DNA from: Deltaproteobacteria bacterium
GTDB lineage: Bacteria; Desulfobacterota; Binatia; Binatales; Binataceae
Length of the DNA: 64,000 nucleotides
Direction: 5' to 3'
Assembly: GCA_021831785.1 (NCBI GenBank)
Contig: JAKBMB010000006.1
Location: forward strand, 124,001 to 188,000
Position 1 is the stretch's first letter. The number at the start of each line of letters is the position of its first letter. Shown here one piece after another: positions 16,958-26,142 of this stretch. Both the position numbers and the translations under genes were made by a program. The notes beneath the pieces are model-generated. The model was not told where the DNA came from. It searched no databases and saw only the letters and a list, made by a program, of their open reading frames with translations.

Positions 16958-18283
16958 ATGCAAAACGGGGACAAATCGATGACCACCGGAGACGAGGCTT
17001 CCAAAGTAATCGGGCGCGGCGCACGCGAAGGCGCCCGCCTGTTCCGCGAATGGTTCGAGGCGCTGACCGGCGCGCCCGGCCGAGGCGAGCAGACCGCCTA
17101 TGTGTTCGTGATGGGGAGCCTGGCCGAACTGCTGCGCACCTTCGGGTTCCATCTTTCGTTCCCCGAGATCAATTCGCTGCAGACCGCCGTTCGCCGCGTC
17201 GCTCAAGACTATCTCAACGTCGCCGAGGACTACGGCTACTCCCCCGACATCTGCGGCTACGTCAAGGCCGACGTGGGCGTGCAGCTTCGCGGCGGCGAAC
17301 ATCCGATGGGCCGCATTCCGAAGCCCACGCTGGCGGTGCTCACCAACGCGTGCAACACCTATCTCAAGTGGGCCGAGATCTGGGAGCGCATGTATCACAT
17401 GCCGACCTTCACTCTCGACATCCCCGGCTCGCGCAGCGCAAGCTACCGGCACACGCCTGGAGGACGAGACTTCGAGCGCGATTGCAAGTACGTCGAGCAC
17501 CAGGTCCGCGAGCTGATCAGCCTGTGCGAAGAGATCTCCGGCAAGAGCTTCGACATCGACGCTCTGCGCGAGCGGCTCGACCACACCAACCAGATGGCGG
17601 CGGCCTACAGCGAGGTCTTGCGCGTCAATCGCAGCCGCCCGGCGCCGTTCAACGCGCTTAACGAAGGCACCATCTACCTTGGCGTGTGCAACGCGCTGCG
17701 CGGCGATCCCAGAGGGTCCCAGTACTTCAAAGATCTGGCGCAGGAGATGGCCTACAAGGCGGCGCACCGTATCGGCACCTTGCCCGAGGAGAAGTACCGG
17801 CTGACTTTCGTCGGCGTGCCCTGTTATCCGATCTTTCGACGCTTTTACGAACTTTTCGCGACCTGGGGCGGCGTGTTCGTGACCTCGACCTATCTACAGT
17901 TTGCAGCCGGCGGACTCGACGTGGGCTTTGAGTACGACCTCAGACGCCCCATCGAGGGCCTGGCTGAAGGGCTGTTGCTCGGCGTGAGCTACGCGATGGA
18001 CGCGATGTTCTTTCGCGAACGTGAGCTGGTCGAATGGGTCAAGGCTTACCACACCGACGGCATCGTCTATCACCCGATCAAGAGCTGCCGGACCGTTTCG
18101 ACCGGGCTGGCCGACAAGCGGCGCGCGATTAGCGAGATGAGCGATGTGATGTCGCTGGTGATCGAATCGGATTTGGTGGACAAGCGCGTGGTGTCCGAAG
18201 CGCAGATGAAAAACCGTATCGACGCATTTTTCGAAGGCCTGGCGTCGCGAAAGCTGCGGACCGGAGCGGGCGCCGCTGCCTGA
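16958..18283 (+). CDS. bcrB: benzoyl-CoA reductase, beta (BcrB/BzdO-like) subunit
   Basis: A 441-residue paralogue of the preceding subunit and its partner in the substrate-reducing module. Family features include LLRTFGFHLSFPEINSLQTA, ICGYVKADVG with its Cys, a middle GVPCYPIFRRFYELFATWGG and the late HPIKSCRTVSTGLADKRRAI. AGGA lies four bases upstream of the ATG at 16958, but a second ATG at 16979 is possible. Spacing of 28 bases on the left and 42 on the right keeps it within the operon. Confidence 0.85.
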   Translation: MQNGDKSMTTGDEASKVIGRGAREGARLFREWFEALTGAPGRGEQTAYVFVMGSLAELLRTFGFHLSFPEINSLQTAVRRVAQDYLNVAEDYGYSPDICGYVKADVGVQLRGGEHPMGRIPKPTLAVLTNACNTYLKWAEIWERMYHMPTFTLDIPGSRSASYRHTPGGRDFERDCKYVEHQVRELISLCEEISGKSFDIDALRERLDHTNQMAAAYSEVLRVNRSRPAPFNALNEGTIYLGVCNALRGDPRGSQYFKDLAQEMAYKAAHRIGTLPEEKYRLTFVGVPCYPIFRRFYELFATWGGVFVTSTYLQFAAGGLDVGFEYDLRRPIEGLAEGLLLGVSYAMDAMFFRERELVEWVKAYHTDGIVYHPIKSCRTVSTGLADKRRAISEMSDVMSLVIESDLVDKRVVSEAQMKNRIDAFFEGLASRKLRTGAGAAA

Positions 18284-18325
18284 GCCGAGGCGAGTCGGAC
18301 GCGATCCTAGCGGAGGAGAGAATTC

Positions 18326-19144
18326 ATGGCTTACGCAGCAGGAGTTGACGTCGGGTCCACCCAGACCAAGGCGGTGGTGGTTGACGAGACCGGCGCCATC
18401 GTCGGCAAGTCCCTGATCGATACCGGGGCCAACGTGGTGACCGCTGCCGAGCAGTCCTTCCTCATGGCGCTCAACGACGGGCATATTTCCGAGGAGGAAG
18501 TCGGCTACGTGGTCGGCACGGGCTATGGCCGCTATCGCGTCACTTTCGGCGACACTCAGATCACCGAGATTAGCTGCCACGCGCGCGGCGCGGTCAGAAT
18601 GTTCCCGCGCACCCAGACCGTGCTCGACATGGGCGGACAGGATACCAAGGCGATCCGGGTTCGGCCCAACGGCGAGGTGTTGGATTTCTACATGAACGAC
18701 AAGTGCGCCGCGGGCACCGGGCGCTTTCTCGGCGCGGCCGCCTTCGCGTTGGGCATCCCCTTGAAGGACCTGGGCGAGACGGCGCTGCGCGGCGATAAGC
18801 CGGTCGCCATCAGCACCACCTGCACCGTGTTCGCGGAATCGGAAGTGCTGTCGTGGCTCGGCAAGGGCAAGAAGGTTGAGGACATCTTGCTCGGCGTGCA
18901 TCGCTCGATCGGGCAGCGCTCGGTCTCGCTGCTGCGCCGCGTCGGGGTTATCGAGGAGATCACTTTCACCGGCGGGGTGGCCAAGAACCGCGCAATGGTG
19001 GAGGTCTTGAACGAAATGCTCGGGGCGCGGATCAATGTCAGCGGCGACTCGCACTTCATGGGAGCGCTGGGAGCCGCGCTGTTCGCGCTTGACCGAGTGC
19101 TTAATGCCCGCAATCCGGTGTCCAAGGAGGAGAGCGCCGCATGA
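18326..19144 (+). CDS. bcrA: benzoyl-CoA reductase ATPase subunit, alpha-like
   Basis: A 272-residue ASKHA-fold ATPase that couples ATP hydrolysis to electron transfer from ferredoxin to the active-site module. Nucleotide and switch motifs: [18 protein letters not shown] at the N-terminus, [12 protein letters not shown] in the middle, and [15 protein letters not shown] at the end. The cysteines that bridge the shared [4Fe-4S] cluster should be those in [14 protein letters not shown] and [12 protein letters not shown]. The strong ribosome site GGAGGAGA precedes the ATG. It is short, like the Azoarcus BzdP form, not the longer Thauera BcrA. Alpha versus delta is assigned by gene order only. Confidence 0.8.
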   Translation: MAYAAGVDVGSTQTKAVVVDETGAIVGKSLIDTGANVVTAAEQSFLMALNDGHISEEEVGYVVGTGYGRYRVTFGDTQITEISCHARGAVRMFPRTQTVLDMGGQDTKAIRVRPNGEVLDFYMNDKCAAGTGRFLGAAAFALGIPLKDLGETALRGDKPVAISTTCTVFAESEVLSWLGKGKKVEDILLGVHRSIGQRSVSLLRRVGVIEEITFTGGVAKNRAMVEVLNEMLGARINVSGDSHFMGALGAALFALDRVLNARNPVSKEESAA

Positions 19145-19962
19145 TGCGTTACACGGCCGGAATCGATGTGGGTTCGACTTACACCAAGGCGGTCGTCCTG
19201 AATGCCGCAGGCCAGATCGCCGGGCGCGCGATGGAGACCACCGGCTTTCGCCTGGCGGAAGCCGCGGCCAAGGTTTATGGGGAGGCGCTTCAGCAGGCAG
19301 GCATTACCGCAAGCGACGTCGCCTACGTGGTCAGCACCGGTTACGGACGCTATCAGGTGCCGTTTCGCGACGTGCAGGTCACCGACCTTACCGCCCAAGC
19401 GCGTGGCGCAACCTATTTCTACCTCAAGACCAGGACGGTGCTCGATGTTGGAGGGCAGACGATGAAGGCCATCCGCCTCGATGAGAACGGCAAGGTGCGT
19501 TCGTTTCGGGTCAACGACAAGTGCGCGGCGGGCACCGGCGCCTTCGTCGAGAAGACGGCGCGCTACATGGGCTACACCATCGAACGCATCGGGCCGCTGG
19601 TCTCGACCTCGGAAAAGCCGGTGGCAATCTCCAGCGTATGCGCGGTCTTCGCCGAGTCCGAGGTCATCAACCATGTCTCCGAGGGGCAGACCCCGGCCGA
19701 CATCCTCAACGGCGCGATCACCTCGCTCGGCGAGCGCTCGCTGCAACTGATGAAGCGCGTACAGATGGAGCCCGAGTTCACGCTGGTCGGCGGCATCTTG
19801 CGCTTCGGCGCGATGGCGGAGGTGATCAGCGCTCACCTGAAGAAGCCGGTCAACGTTCCGCCGGACGATCTCGCGCAGTACAGCGCCGCGCTGGGCGCCG
19901 CGGTCCTGGCGCGCCGTCGCCTCGATAAGCTCGGCCGTATGCCCGAGAGCCGCGCGGTCTGA
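19141..19962 (+). CDS. bcrD: benzoyl-CoA reductase ATPase subunit, delta-like
   Basis: A 273-residue ATPase paralogous to its neighbour: [60 protein letters not shown] and [20 protein letters not shown]. The conserved Cys in CAAGTG and in CAVFAESE should hold one half of the inter-subunit [4Fe-4S] cluster. It overlaps the preceding stop by four bases and has its own GGAGG upstream. With the three genes before it, the complete ATP-dependent reductase is present. No dedicated ferredoxin gene follows, unlike several known clusters. Confidence 0.8.
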   Translation: MMRYTAGIDVGSTYTKAVVLNAAGQIAGRAMETTGFRLAEAAAKVYGEALQQAGITASDVAYVVSTGYGRYQVPFRDVQVTDLTAQARGATYFYLKTRTVLDVGGQTMKAIRLDENGKVRSFRVNDKCAAGTGAFVEKTARYMGYTIERIGPLVSTSEKPVAISSVCAVFAESEVINHVSEGQTPADILNGAITSLGERSLQLMKRVQMEPEFTLVGGILRFGAMAEVISAHLKKPVNVPPDDLAQYSAALGAAVLARRRLDKLGRMPESRAV

Positions 19963-20046
19963 GTGTTCAGAACTTGGGTGATGAGCGCCGTCGCCGGGGC
20001 AATTTAGGAAGCGAGTGTCGAAGAGCCGAAGCTCAGGGCGGGCGGT

Positions 20047-20343
20047 ATGACTCAGCGTGGAGACGAGAAGCTTTGTGCGCAGGGATGGACGCGGCGGTTT
20101 GTCGGCGCGCCGCCGCGTCTTAAGGAAGTGGTCGATCTGTACCAATCGCTGGGTTACGAAGTACGCTTGGAAGTGCAGGAGCCCGAGGAACTCGAAGACC
20201 GGTGCAAGAGCTGCGCGCTCGTGCTCCAGATGTTTCGGATCGTGTACACGCGTTCGCCGCCGGCGGCGCCGCCCGCAGCCGATGCGTCGCGGGCAGCTTC
20301 CCTTGGCCAGCGCTTTGATGATGACGGCAGCGGTGAGTCATGA
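20047..20343 (+). CDS. small CxxC protein of unknown function
   Basis: A 98-residue protein: PRLKEVVDLYQSLGYEVRLE (residues 23-42), then RCKSCALVLQMFRIVYTR with Cys53 and Cys56, and a disordered Pro/Ala-rich tail. The single CxxC may bind metal, perhaps as a homodimer or with Cys10. I do not recognise the family. Its stop overlaps the ATG of the hemerythrin gene (ATGA), so the two are made together, 84 bases after the reductase operon. An oxygen- or redox-protection role for the reductase is a guess from context. Confidence 0.6.
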   Translation: MTQRGDEKLCAQGWTRRFVGAPPRLKEVVDLYQSLGYEVRLEVQEPEELEDRCKSCALVLQMFRIVYTRSPPAAPPAADASRAASLGQRFDDDGSGES

Positions 20344-20792
20344 AGATCACTAACGCATTGAGGAAGGAACACGCGGTGTTCACCGCGATGTTCGACGAAC
20401 TCGACCGGATGCTCGCGCGCGGCGCCGATCTCGCCGCACTCAAGGCGAAGGTCGCGGTGCTGGCCGCGGGCCTGTTGCCGCACGCCAGAATTGAAGACGA
20501 CATCCTGTTCCCCGCGCTGCCGAGCCTGGGCGGCGAGTCGGGGCCGATCGCGACGATGAAGCTCGAGCACGAAGAGCTCGAGAGCGGTCTTTCGCGGATC
20601 GCCGAAGAGCCCGACGACGCGAAGGCGCGGGAGGTGCTGGAGCGCGTGTTGGTCGTTGGGCGCCAGCACTTCGCCAAAGAGGACGAAGTACTGTTCCCCA
20701 TGGCGGAACAGATCCTTGACGACGGCGCGCTGGGCGAGCTCGGAGCGAGTTTCGCGGAGCGCAGACGTTCCGAGCCCCTGGCGGTATTATGA
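20340..20792 (+). CDS. hemerythrin-domain protein
   Basis: A 150-residue four-helix protein with the His/Glu/Asp pattern of a di-iron hemerythrin: LRKEHAVFTAMFDELDRM, LPHARIEDDILFPAL, KLEHEELESGL and GRQHFAKEDEVLFPMAEQIL. Such cytoplasmic proteins bind O2 or NO, or sense iron and oxygen. Its coupling to the small CxxC protein and its position straight after the oxygen-sensitive benzoyl-CoA reductase suggest oxygen scavenging or sensing; this is inference. The domain assignment itself is firm. Confidence 0.85.
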   Translation: MKITNALRKEHAVFTAMFDELDRMLARGADLAALKAKVAVLAAGLLPHARIEDDILFPALPSLGGESGPIATMKLEHEELESGLSRIAEEPDDAKAREVLERVLVVGRQHFAKEDEVLFPMAEQILDDGALGELGASFAERRRSEPLAVL

Positions 20793-20813
20793 GAGTTGGT
20801 GAATTTTTCCGCA

Positions 20814-20934
20814 GTGGGGCGGGCCGCCGTGCCCGCCCGGCCGCCGGTGATTCATTGCTCGCGCGGGCGTGGCGCCCGCGCATCATGGCGGGCATTCTTT
20901 GGCTTCGCTCAGAACAGGCTCCGGCCCGCCCCAC
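20814..20934. repeat. inverted-repeat-bounded, GC-rich intergenic element
   Basis: GTGGGGCGGGCC at 20814-20825 is repeated exactly inverted at 20923-20934. The interior is dominated by CG-rich sub-dyads such as GCGCGGGCGTGGCGCCCGCGC. It fills the left part of a 390-base gene-free gap before the CoA ligase. It looks like a dispersed, non-autonomous intergenic repeat or a large hairpin, but copy number cannot be judged from this window. Confidence 0.4.
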
Positions 20935-21182
20935 TAGAGACCTATCGGGCGCAGCCTACGGCGGCATGCCGTAGCTTGCCAAAAATTCATTGTCGGATCC
21001 CCGCCGCGCCGGCGGCCAAGCGCTCAGTGTTAGCGCGGAGCTTGCGATGGCCGGATGATAGCGTCATGGGGAAGGCGGTTCGCATTGCGCCCTTGCCTCG
21101 AAGCGCGGCGCGGTGTAGCTTTTTCTCATCGCGCGAGCCGCTAGTTTGGGTCCGGCTTCTTCGCAAGCGCCGAGGGAGAAAC

Positions 21183-22802
21183 ATGAATGGGCAGCCCGCA
21201 AACGCGCCCCGTTTGCACCCTGAGGCCGAGCGCCTGGCCGATGCGACCATCCTGCCGCGTGAGTACAACGCGGTTACCCACTTCATCGACCGCCACGTAA
21301 TCGAGGGACGCGCGGCAAAAATCGCTTACCAGGACGAGCGCGGGTCTCACGCCTATGGCGAGCTGGCTGAGCGGGTAAACCGCGCGGGAAATGTTCTCAA
21401 ACAGCTCGGGATCGAGATGGAGCAGCGGGTCGCGTTGTGCCTGCCCGACGGCATCGACTTTCCCGCCGTTTTTTGGGGAGCGATCAAGATCGGCGCCGTA
21501 GCGGTGCCCGTAAATCCGCTGTTTAAACCTGCCGAGGCTGATTTCGTTCTGCGCGACTGCCGGGCGCGAGCGCTTGTGACGTCGGCGCCGCATTTGGCAG
21601 AGCTGGAATCGGTGCTTACCAATCAGCCCCACTTAAGGGCGGTGCTGGTGGTGGGAGACGAGAAGGCTCAGGCGCGACACGGCCGCGCAGCGCTTAGCTT
21701 TGATAAATTAGCCTGCGAAGTTAATGCCGAGCTCGAGCCCGCGCCGACGCTGGCCGATGATGCGGCCTTTTTGCTGTACACCTCGGGCTCGACCGGGCAA
21801 CCCAAAGGCGTGGTCCATCTGCATCGCAATCTGATTGCCACCGCAGTGCTGTCCGGGGAGGAGGTCCTGGGGATTTCCGAGGCCGACGTTATCTTCTCGG
21901 CAGCCAAGCTTTTTTTCGCTTACGGGCTGGGCAACGGAATGACCTTTCCCCTCCACGCGGGCGCGAGCGCCGTGTTGACCGCCGAACGCGCGACGGCCGA
22001 TACGGTGATGCGCGTGATATCTCGGCGGCAACCGACGCTTTTTTTTGGGGTTCCCACGCTTTACGCGAAGGTCCTTGCGCTCAGCGAATCGAATCGGGCC
22101 TGGCGCCCGGAGCATCTGCGCCTTTGCGCCTGCGCCGGCGAAGCGCTGCCCGAGGAGCTCGGCCGTCGCTGGCGCGAGCGCTTCGGCGTTGACGTCCTCG
22201 ACGGCATCGGCGCCACCGAGACCTTGCACAATTTTATCTCGAACCGGCCTGGAGAGGTGCGTTACGGGGCGACCGGCAAGCCGGTTCCGGGTTACGAGGT
22301 GCGGCTTTTGGACGAACGTGGCCGCGAGGCTGGGCAGGGTGAAGTGGGCGAACTATGGTGTCGCGGCCCTTCGATAGGCTCGGGCTACTGGAACAATCGC
22401 GCGGCAACGGTGACGGCGTTTGTTGGCCCCTGGTTTCGCACCCACGACCGCTTCATACGCGATGCCGAGGGCTTCTACCGGCACGTGGGACGCGCCGACG
22501 ATATGCTTAAAGTGAGCGGCATGTGGGTCTCTCCGGCGGAGGTTGAGGCCGTCTTGACCGCTCATCCCGAGGTGCAAGAAGCGGCCGTAATTGGCGCGCT
22601 TGACGCTGACGGCTTGGTAAAGCCTAAGGCGTTCGTGGTGGTAAAGCCGGGCCTTACGCCTAGGCCGGGACTTGAGACAACGCTCGCGAATCTGGTCAAG
22701 TCCAAGCTTGCGGCCTACAAGTATCCGCGCTGGGTTTCGTTCCGCGACGAATTGCCGCGCACGGCCACGGGCAAGCTCCAACGCTTTAAGCTACGCTCCT
22801 AG
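21183..22802 (+). CDS. aryl-CoA ligase (benzoate or 4-hydroxybenzoate-CoA ligase family)
   Basis: A 539-residue adenylate-forming enzyme that activates an aromatic acid with ATP and CoA. The phosphate-binding loop is LLYTSGSTGQPKGVVHLHRN near residues 196-215. The benzoate-CoA ligase hallmarks FFGVPTLYAKVLAL and LCACAGEALPEELGRRW follow, then DGIGATETLHNFISNRPGEV and the C-terminal GRADDMLKVSGMWVSPAEVE with catalytic Lys in PRTATGKLQRFKL. GAGGGAGA sits just before the ATG at 21183; the frame is open further upstream but runs through the repeat. Adjacent 4-hydroxybenzoyl-CoA reductase genes favour 4-hydroxybenzoate as substrate. Confidence 0.8.
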   Translation: MNGQPANAPRLHPEAERLADATILPREYNAVTHFIDRHVIEGRAAKIAYQDERGSHAYGELAERVNRAGNVLKQLGIEMEQRVALCLPDGIDFPAVFWGAIKIGAVAVPVNPLFKPAEADFVLRDCRARALVTSAPHLAELESVLTNQPHLRAVLVVGDEKAQARHGRAALSFDKLACEVNAELEPAPTLADDAAFLLYTSGSTGQPKGVVHLHRNLIATAVLSGEEVLGISEADVIFSAAKLFFAYGLGNGMTFPLHAGASAVLTAERATADTVMRVISRRQPTLFFGVPTLYAKVLALSESNRAWRPEHLRLCACAGEALPEELGRRWRERFGVDVLDGIGATETLHNFISNRPGEVRYGATGKPVPGYEVRLLDERGREAGQGEVGELWCRGPSIGSGYWNNRAATVTAFVGPWFRTHDRFIRDAEGFYRHVGRADDMLKVSGMWVSPAEVEAVLTAHPEVQEAAVIGALDADGLVKPKAFVVVKPGLTPRPGLETTLANLVKSKLAAYKYPRWVSFRDELPRTATGKLQRFKLRS

Positions 22803-22819
22803 TCGGCGAGCGACGAGTT

Positions 22820-23299
22820 ATGAAGCACCTCATCACATTGCGCGTCAACCGTCAGACGTACGAACTTGCGCTGGCGGCCAACAAGACCCTGCTCGAGGTG
22901 CTGCGTGAGGACCTGGAGCTGAGCGGCACCAAGCATGGATGCGAACTGGGCGAGTGCGGCGCCTGTACCGTGCTGATCGACGGCAACCCGTTCCTGAGCT
23001 GCCTTACGCTTCCGATCGAGCTGCAGGGCAAGGAAATCACCACGGTTGAAGGGGTCGCGGCAGACGCGGAGCCCCATGCGCTGCAGACCGCGTTTGCCGA
23101 GCTCGGCGCCTCGCAGTGCGGCTATTGTACGCCTGGGATGATGCTCGCCGCTAAAGCTCTGCTCGAGCGCAATCCGCGGCCGAACCGTGAAGAGATTAAA
23201 GACGCGCTGGCGGGGAATATATGCCGCTGCACGGGGTACCTCAAGATCATCGAGGCGGTCGAACTTGCGGCGCGCCGCATCAGCGAACCGCCGGCGTAG
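22820..23299 (+). CDS. hcrC: 4-hydroxybenzoyl-CoA reductase, [2Fe-2S] gamma subunit
   Basis: A 159-residue xanthine-oxidase-family Fe-S subunit with two [2Fe-2S] sites: the plant-type CELGECGACTVLIDGNPFLSC and the helical-domain CGYCTPGM with GNICRCTGYLKIIEA. It passes electrons between the FAD subunit and the Mo subunit. It starts 17 bases after the ligase gene. The family alone cannot give the substrate; the assignment rests on the FAD subunit at 26143, which carries the reductase-specific Fe-S insertion. Confidence 0.8.
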   Translation: MKHLITLRVNRQTYELALAANKTLLEVLREDLELSGTKHGCELGECGACTVLIDGNPFLSCLTLPIELQGKEITTVEGVAADAEPHALQTAFAELGASQCGYCTPGMMLAAKALLERNPRPNREEIKDALAGNICRCTGYLKIIEAVELAARRISEPPA

Positions 23300-23469
23300 C
23301 GCTTGTGCCGCAACTCACTGCTGACGTCGATGGGCGACACGGACGATACGCACATGGATGCGCAATGCGCCGGTCACAGGATGCGCAAGTCGCAAAGCCG
23401 CGAAAGGCATCCTGGAACCGGCGTAGCTTAAAGGAAACGCGCCCGGCGTTCGGCGCAAGCTAAGCTCCA

Positions 23470-25974
23470 ATGGATCAGCATCACGGCGGCTTCAGGTTCG
23501 TCGGCAAGGCGTGGACCAAAGTTGACGGACCCGCTAAGGGCCGCGGAGAAACACGCTACGCAGACGACCTTAGGCTGCCGCGGATGCTTTACGGGAAGCT
23601 TCTGCGCGCCACTTGTCCGCATGCGATGATACGGCGGATTGACGTATCGCCCGCGCTTGCGATACCCGGCGTGGTTGCAGCCATCACGGCCGCCGATCTT
23701 CCGGCCGTCAGGTACGGCATCATGCCCAGCAGCCAGGATGAGGAGGCGCTGTGCAGCCGCAAGGTTCGCTACGTGGGAGATCCGGTCGCCGCTGTCGCGG
23801 CGCTGGACGAAGAAACCACGGAGGCCGCCTGCAAGGCGATCGCCGTCGAGTACGAACCGCTCAAGCCGGTGATGTCGATTGAGGAGGCGGTCGCCGAGAC
23901 CTCGGTCCGCATTCAAGAATACGGCGACGGCCCGCTGTCCAATGTCCACAAGAACGTCTCGCTCGAGTTCGGGGACCTGGAGCGCGGCTTTGCCGAGGCG
24001 GAGCATATTCGCGAAGACTTGTTCTTCTTCCAGGGCAATACGCATCTGCCGATGGAAGAGCACTGCGCCGTCGCGCACTACGACGCCGCGGGGCGGCTCA
24101 CGCTGTGGAGCTCGACGCAAACGCCCCATTACGTTCATCGCGCGCTTGCTAAGGCGCTGGGCCTGCCCGAAAGTCGCGTGCGTGTGATCGCCGCTCCGGT
24201 AGGCGGCGCCTTCGGCGGCAAATGCGATCCGTTTAGCCACGAGGTGTGCGCTGCGCGGCTTGCGATCATCACCGGCCGCCCGGTCAAAATTACCTTAACC
24301 CGCGAGGAGGTTTTCCTTGCCCATCGCGGGCGGCACCCGGCGCTGATACGGCTCAAGATCGGCGTGCGGCGAGACGGAAGCATCACCGCCTGTCATTTCA
24401 AGGTCTACCTGGACGGCGGGGCTTACGGTTCCTACGGCATCGCATCGACCTATTACACCGGCGCGCTGCAACCCATCACCTACAAGCTTCCGGCATATAA
24501 GTTCGAGGCAGCCAGATTTTGGACCAACAAGCCGCCGTGCGGCCCTAAACGCGGCCACGGCACGCCGCAGCCCCGCTTCGCGATCGAGGCGCAACTCGAC
24601 AAACTGGCCGAAGACCTCGGTCTAGACCCGGTCGCGATTCGTCTCAAGAATGCAACCGCTCCGTTTACCAAGACCGTCAACCATCTGCGGATCACGAGCA
24701 ACGGACTTAGAGAATGTATTGAGCGCGTGGCCGCGGCCAGCGGCTTTACGCAAAAGCACAAGCGGCTTGGCCCGGGCCGCGGGGTGGGGCTTGCCGCGAG
24801 CGCGTACATGTGCGGGGCGGGGCTTCCCATTTATTGGAACGACATGCCGCACAGCGCCGTGCAGTTGCACGTCGACCGGAGCGGCGCCGTCGCGCTCCAC
24901 TGTGGCGCGATTGATATCGGCCAGGGCAGCGACTCGGTCCTCGCAGGTCTGACGGCCGAGGTGCTAGGCATCGACCCGCAGGAGATCCGCTTGGTCACGG
25001 CCGATACCGATCTGACACCGGTTGACCTGGGGTCGTACAGCAGCCGCGTCACGTTCATGGCCGGTAATGCCGCTGTCCAGGCGGCGCGGCGGATGCGCGA
25101 ACTGTTGGTAAACGCGGTGGCCAGACACCTGGAGGTGCGACGGGACCATCTCGTGGTGGGCGATCATCGGCTCTACGACCGCGAAAATCCCGTGCACGGC
25201 ATCTCGTTCACCGAGGCGATCGCATTGGCAGAGACCGACTTCGGTGTGCTCACGACAGTCGGCTCGTACTGGCCGCCGAAGCTTGCCGGCCCATACAAAG
25301 GCTCCGGCGTGGGAATCTCGCCGGCTTATTCGTTTTCGGCCTGCGTGGCGGAAACCGCGGTGGACCTGGAGACCGGGGTGGTGCGGGTAGAGCGGATTTG
25401 GATCGCGCACGATATCGGCCGCGCCGTGAACCAAACACTCACGGTGGGCCAGGTCGAGGGCGGGGTCTATATGGCGCTCGGCGAAGTGCTGATGGAAGAG
25501 CAGGTTTTTCGCAAGGGCTTGCATAAGATTCCTTCGATGTTGGAATACAAGAGCCCCACGGTACTCGAGATGCCGCCGATTGAAACCATTTTGGTCGAAA
25601 GCGAAGACCCCGAGGGACCGTTCGGCGCCAAGGAAGTCGGCCAGGGACCTCTGCTGCCGGTCATACCCGCGGTGGTGAATGCAGTCTATGACGCCACCGG
25701 CGTGAGATTCGACGAGATCCCGCTCTCGCCTGACAAAGTATTGGCCGGGTTGGAGCTTAAGCGGCGCGTGGCCTCGCCGCGCGTGGGTCCCCAGCGCGCC
25801 CCTGAGTTCGCGTTTAGGAAGCCGCTTCGGGTCGACCCACCGCCGCGATGGGGTCAGCCAAGGCCTACGGCTGCGAACGATAATGACGGCGCGAGCGCGG
25901 CCCTAGTTGAAAATGTTCACACCGGCACGGTGCCCAACGTCCAGCGTCCGCCGAGCGGCCTGCCATTAAAATGA
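23470..25974 (+). CDS. hcrA: 4-hydroxybenzoyl-CoA reductase, molybdenum alpha subunit
   Basis: An 834-residue xanthine-oxidase-family subunit carrying the molybdopterin cytosine dinucleotide site. Visible parts: DGPAKGRGETRYADDL (N-terminal domain), VIAAPVGGAFGGKCDPFSHE, the active-site stretch KPPCGPKRGHGTPQPRFAIE, and the C-terminal GPFGAKEVGQGPLLPVIPAV with the expected catalytic Glu in GAKEVGQG. The enzyme removes the para-hydroxyl of 4-hydroxybenzoyl-CoA to give benzoyl-CoA, using ferredoxin. It has a roughly 70-residue Pro/Arg-rich C-terminal tail beyond the family's usual end (about 770 residues). The gap of 170 bases before it holds no gene. Confidence 0.75.
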   Translation: MDQHHGGFRFVGKAWTKVDGPAKGRGETRYADDLRLPRMLYGKLLRATCPHAMIRRIDVSPALAIPGVVAAITAADLPAVRYGIMPSSQDEEALCSRKVRYVGDPVAAVAALDEETTEAACKAIAVEYEPLKPVMSIEEAVAETSVRIQEYGDGPLSNVHKNVSLEFGDLERGFAEAEHIREDLFFFQGNTHLPMEEHCAVAHYDAAGRLTLWSSTQTPHYVHRALAKALGLPESRVRVIAAPVGGAFGGKCDPFSHEVCAARLAIITGRPVKITLTREEVFLAHRGRHPALIRLKIGVRRDGSITACHFKVYLDGGAYGSYGIASTYYTGALQPITYKLPAYKFEAARFWTNKPPCGPKRGHGTPQPRFAIEAQLDKLAEDLGLDPVAIRLKNATAPFTKTVNHLRITSNGLRECIERVAAASGFTQKHKRLGPGRGVGLAASAYMCGAGLPIYWNDMPHSAVQLHVDRSGAVALHCGAIDIGQGSDSVLAGLTAEVLGIDPQEIRLVTADTDLTPVDLGSYSSRVTFMAGNAAVQAARRMRELLVNAVARHLEVRRDHLVVGDHRLYDRENPVHGISFTEAIALAETDFGVLTTVGSYWPPKLAGPYKGSGVGISPAYSFSACVAETAVDLETGVVRVERIWIAHDIGRAVNQTLTVGQVEGGVYMALGEVLMEEQVFRKGLHKIPSMLEYKSPTVLEMPPIETILVESEDPEGPFGAKEVGQGPLLPVIPAVVNAVYDATGVRFDEIPLSPDKVLAGLELKRRVASPRVGPQRAPEFAFRKPLRVDPPPRWGQPRPTAANDNDGASAALVENVHTGTVPNVQRPPSGLPLK

Positions 25975-26142
25975 ACGAGAATGCGAGCCGCTGCAATCCG
26001 CGCGAAATCTCGCCGACATCGCGCGAAGAAGTAAGTTCCTAGGAAGTGCGTTCTTGGTATGATCAGGGAACGACAAGGTAGCCGGCCAAGACCTTTATTG
26101 ACCGTTCGCGGCGAACTCGGACGAGGCGCGAGGAATTAGATT

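Noticed and set aside
18688-20145. A 485-codon minus-strand frame across the reductase ATPase genes
   Set aside because: It is antisense to two clear ASKHA ATPases and has no recognisable motif or ribosome site; a GC-skewed shadow.
20796-21182. An upstream extension of the CoA ligase frame
   Set aside because: It runs through the inverted-repeat element; the ATG at 21183 has a strong ribosome site and fits the family length.
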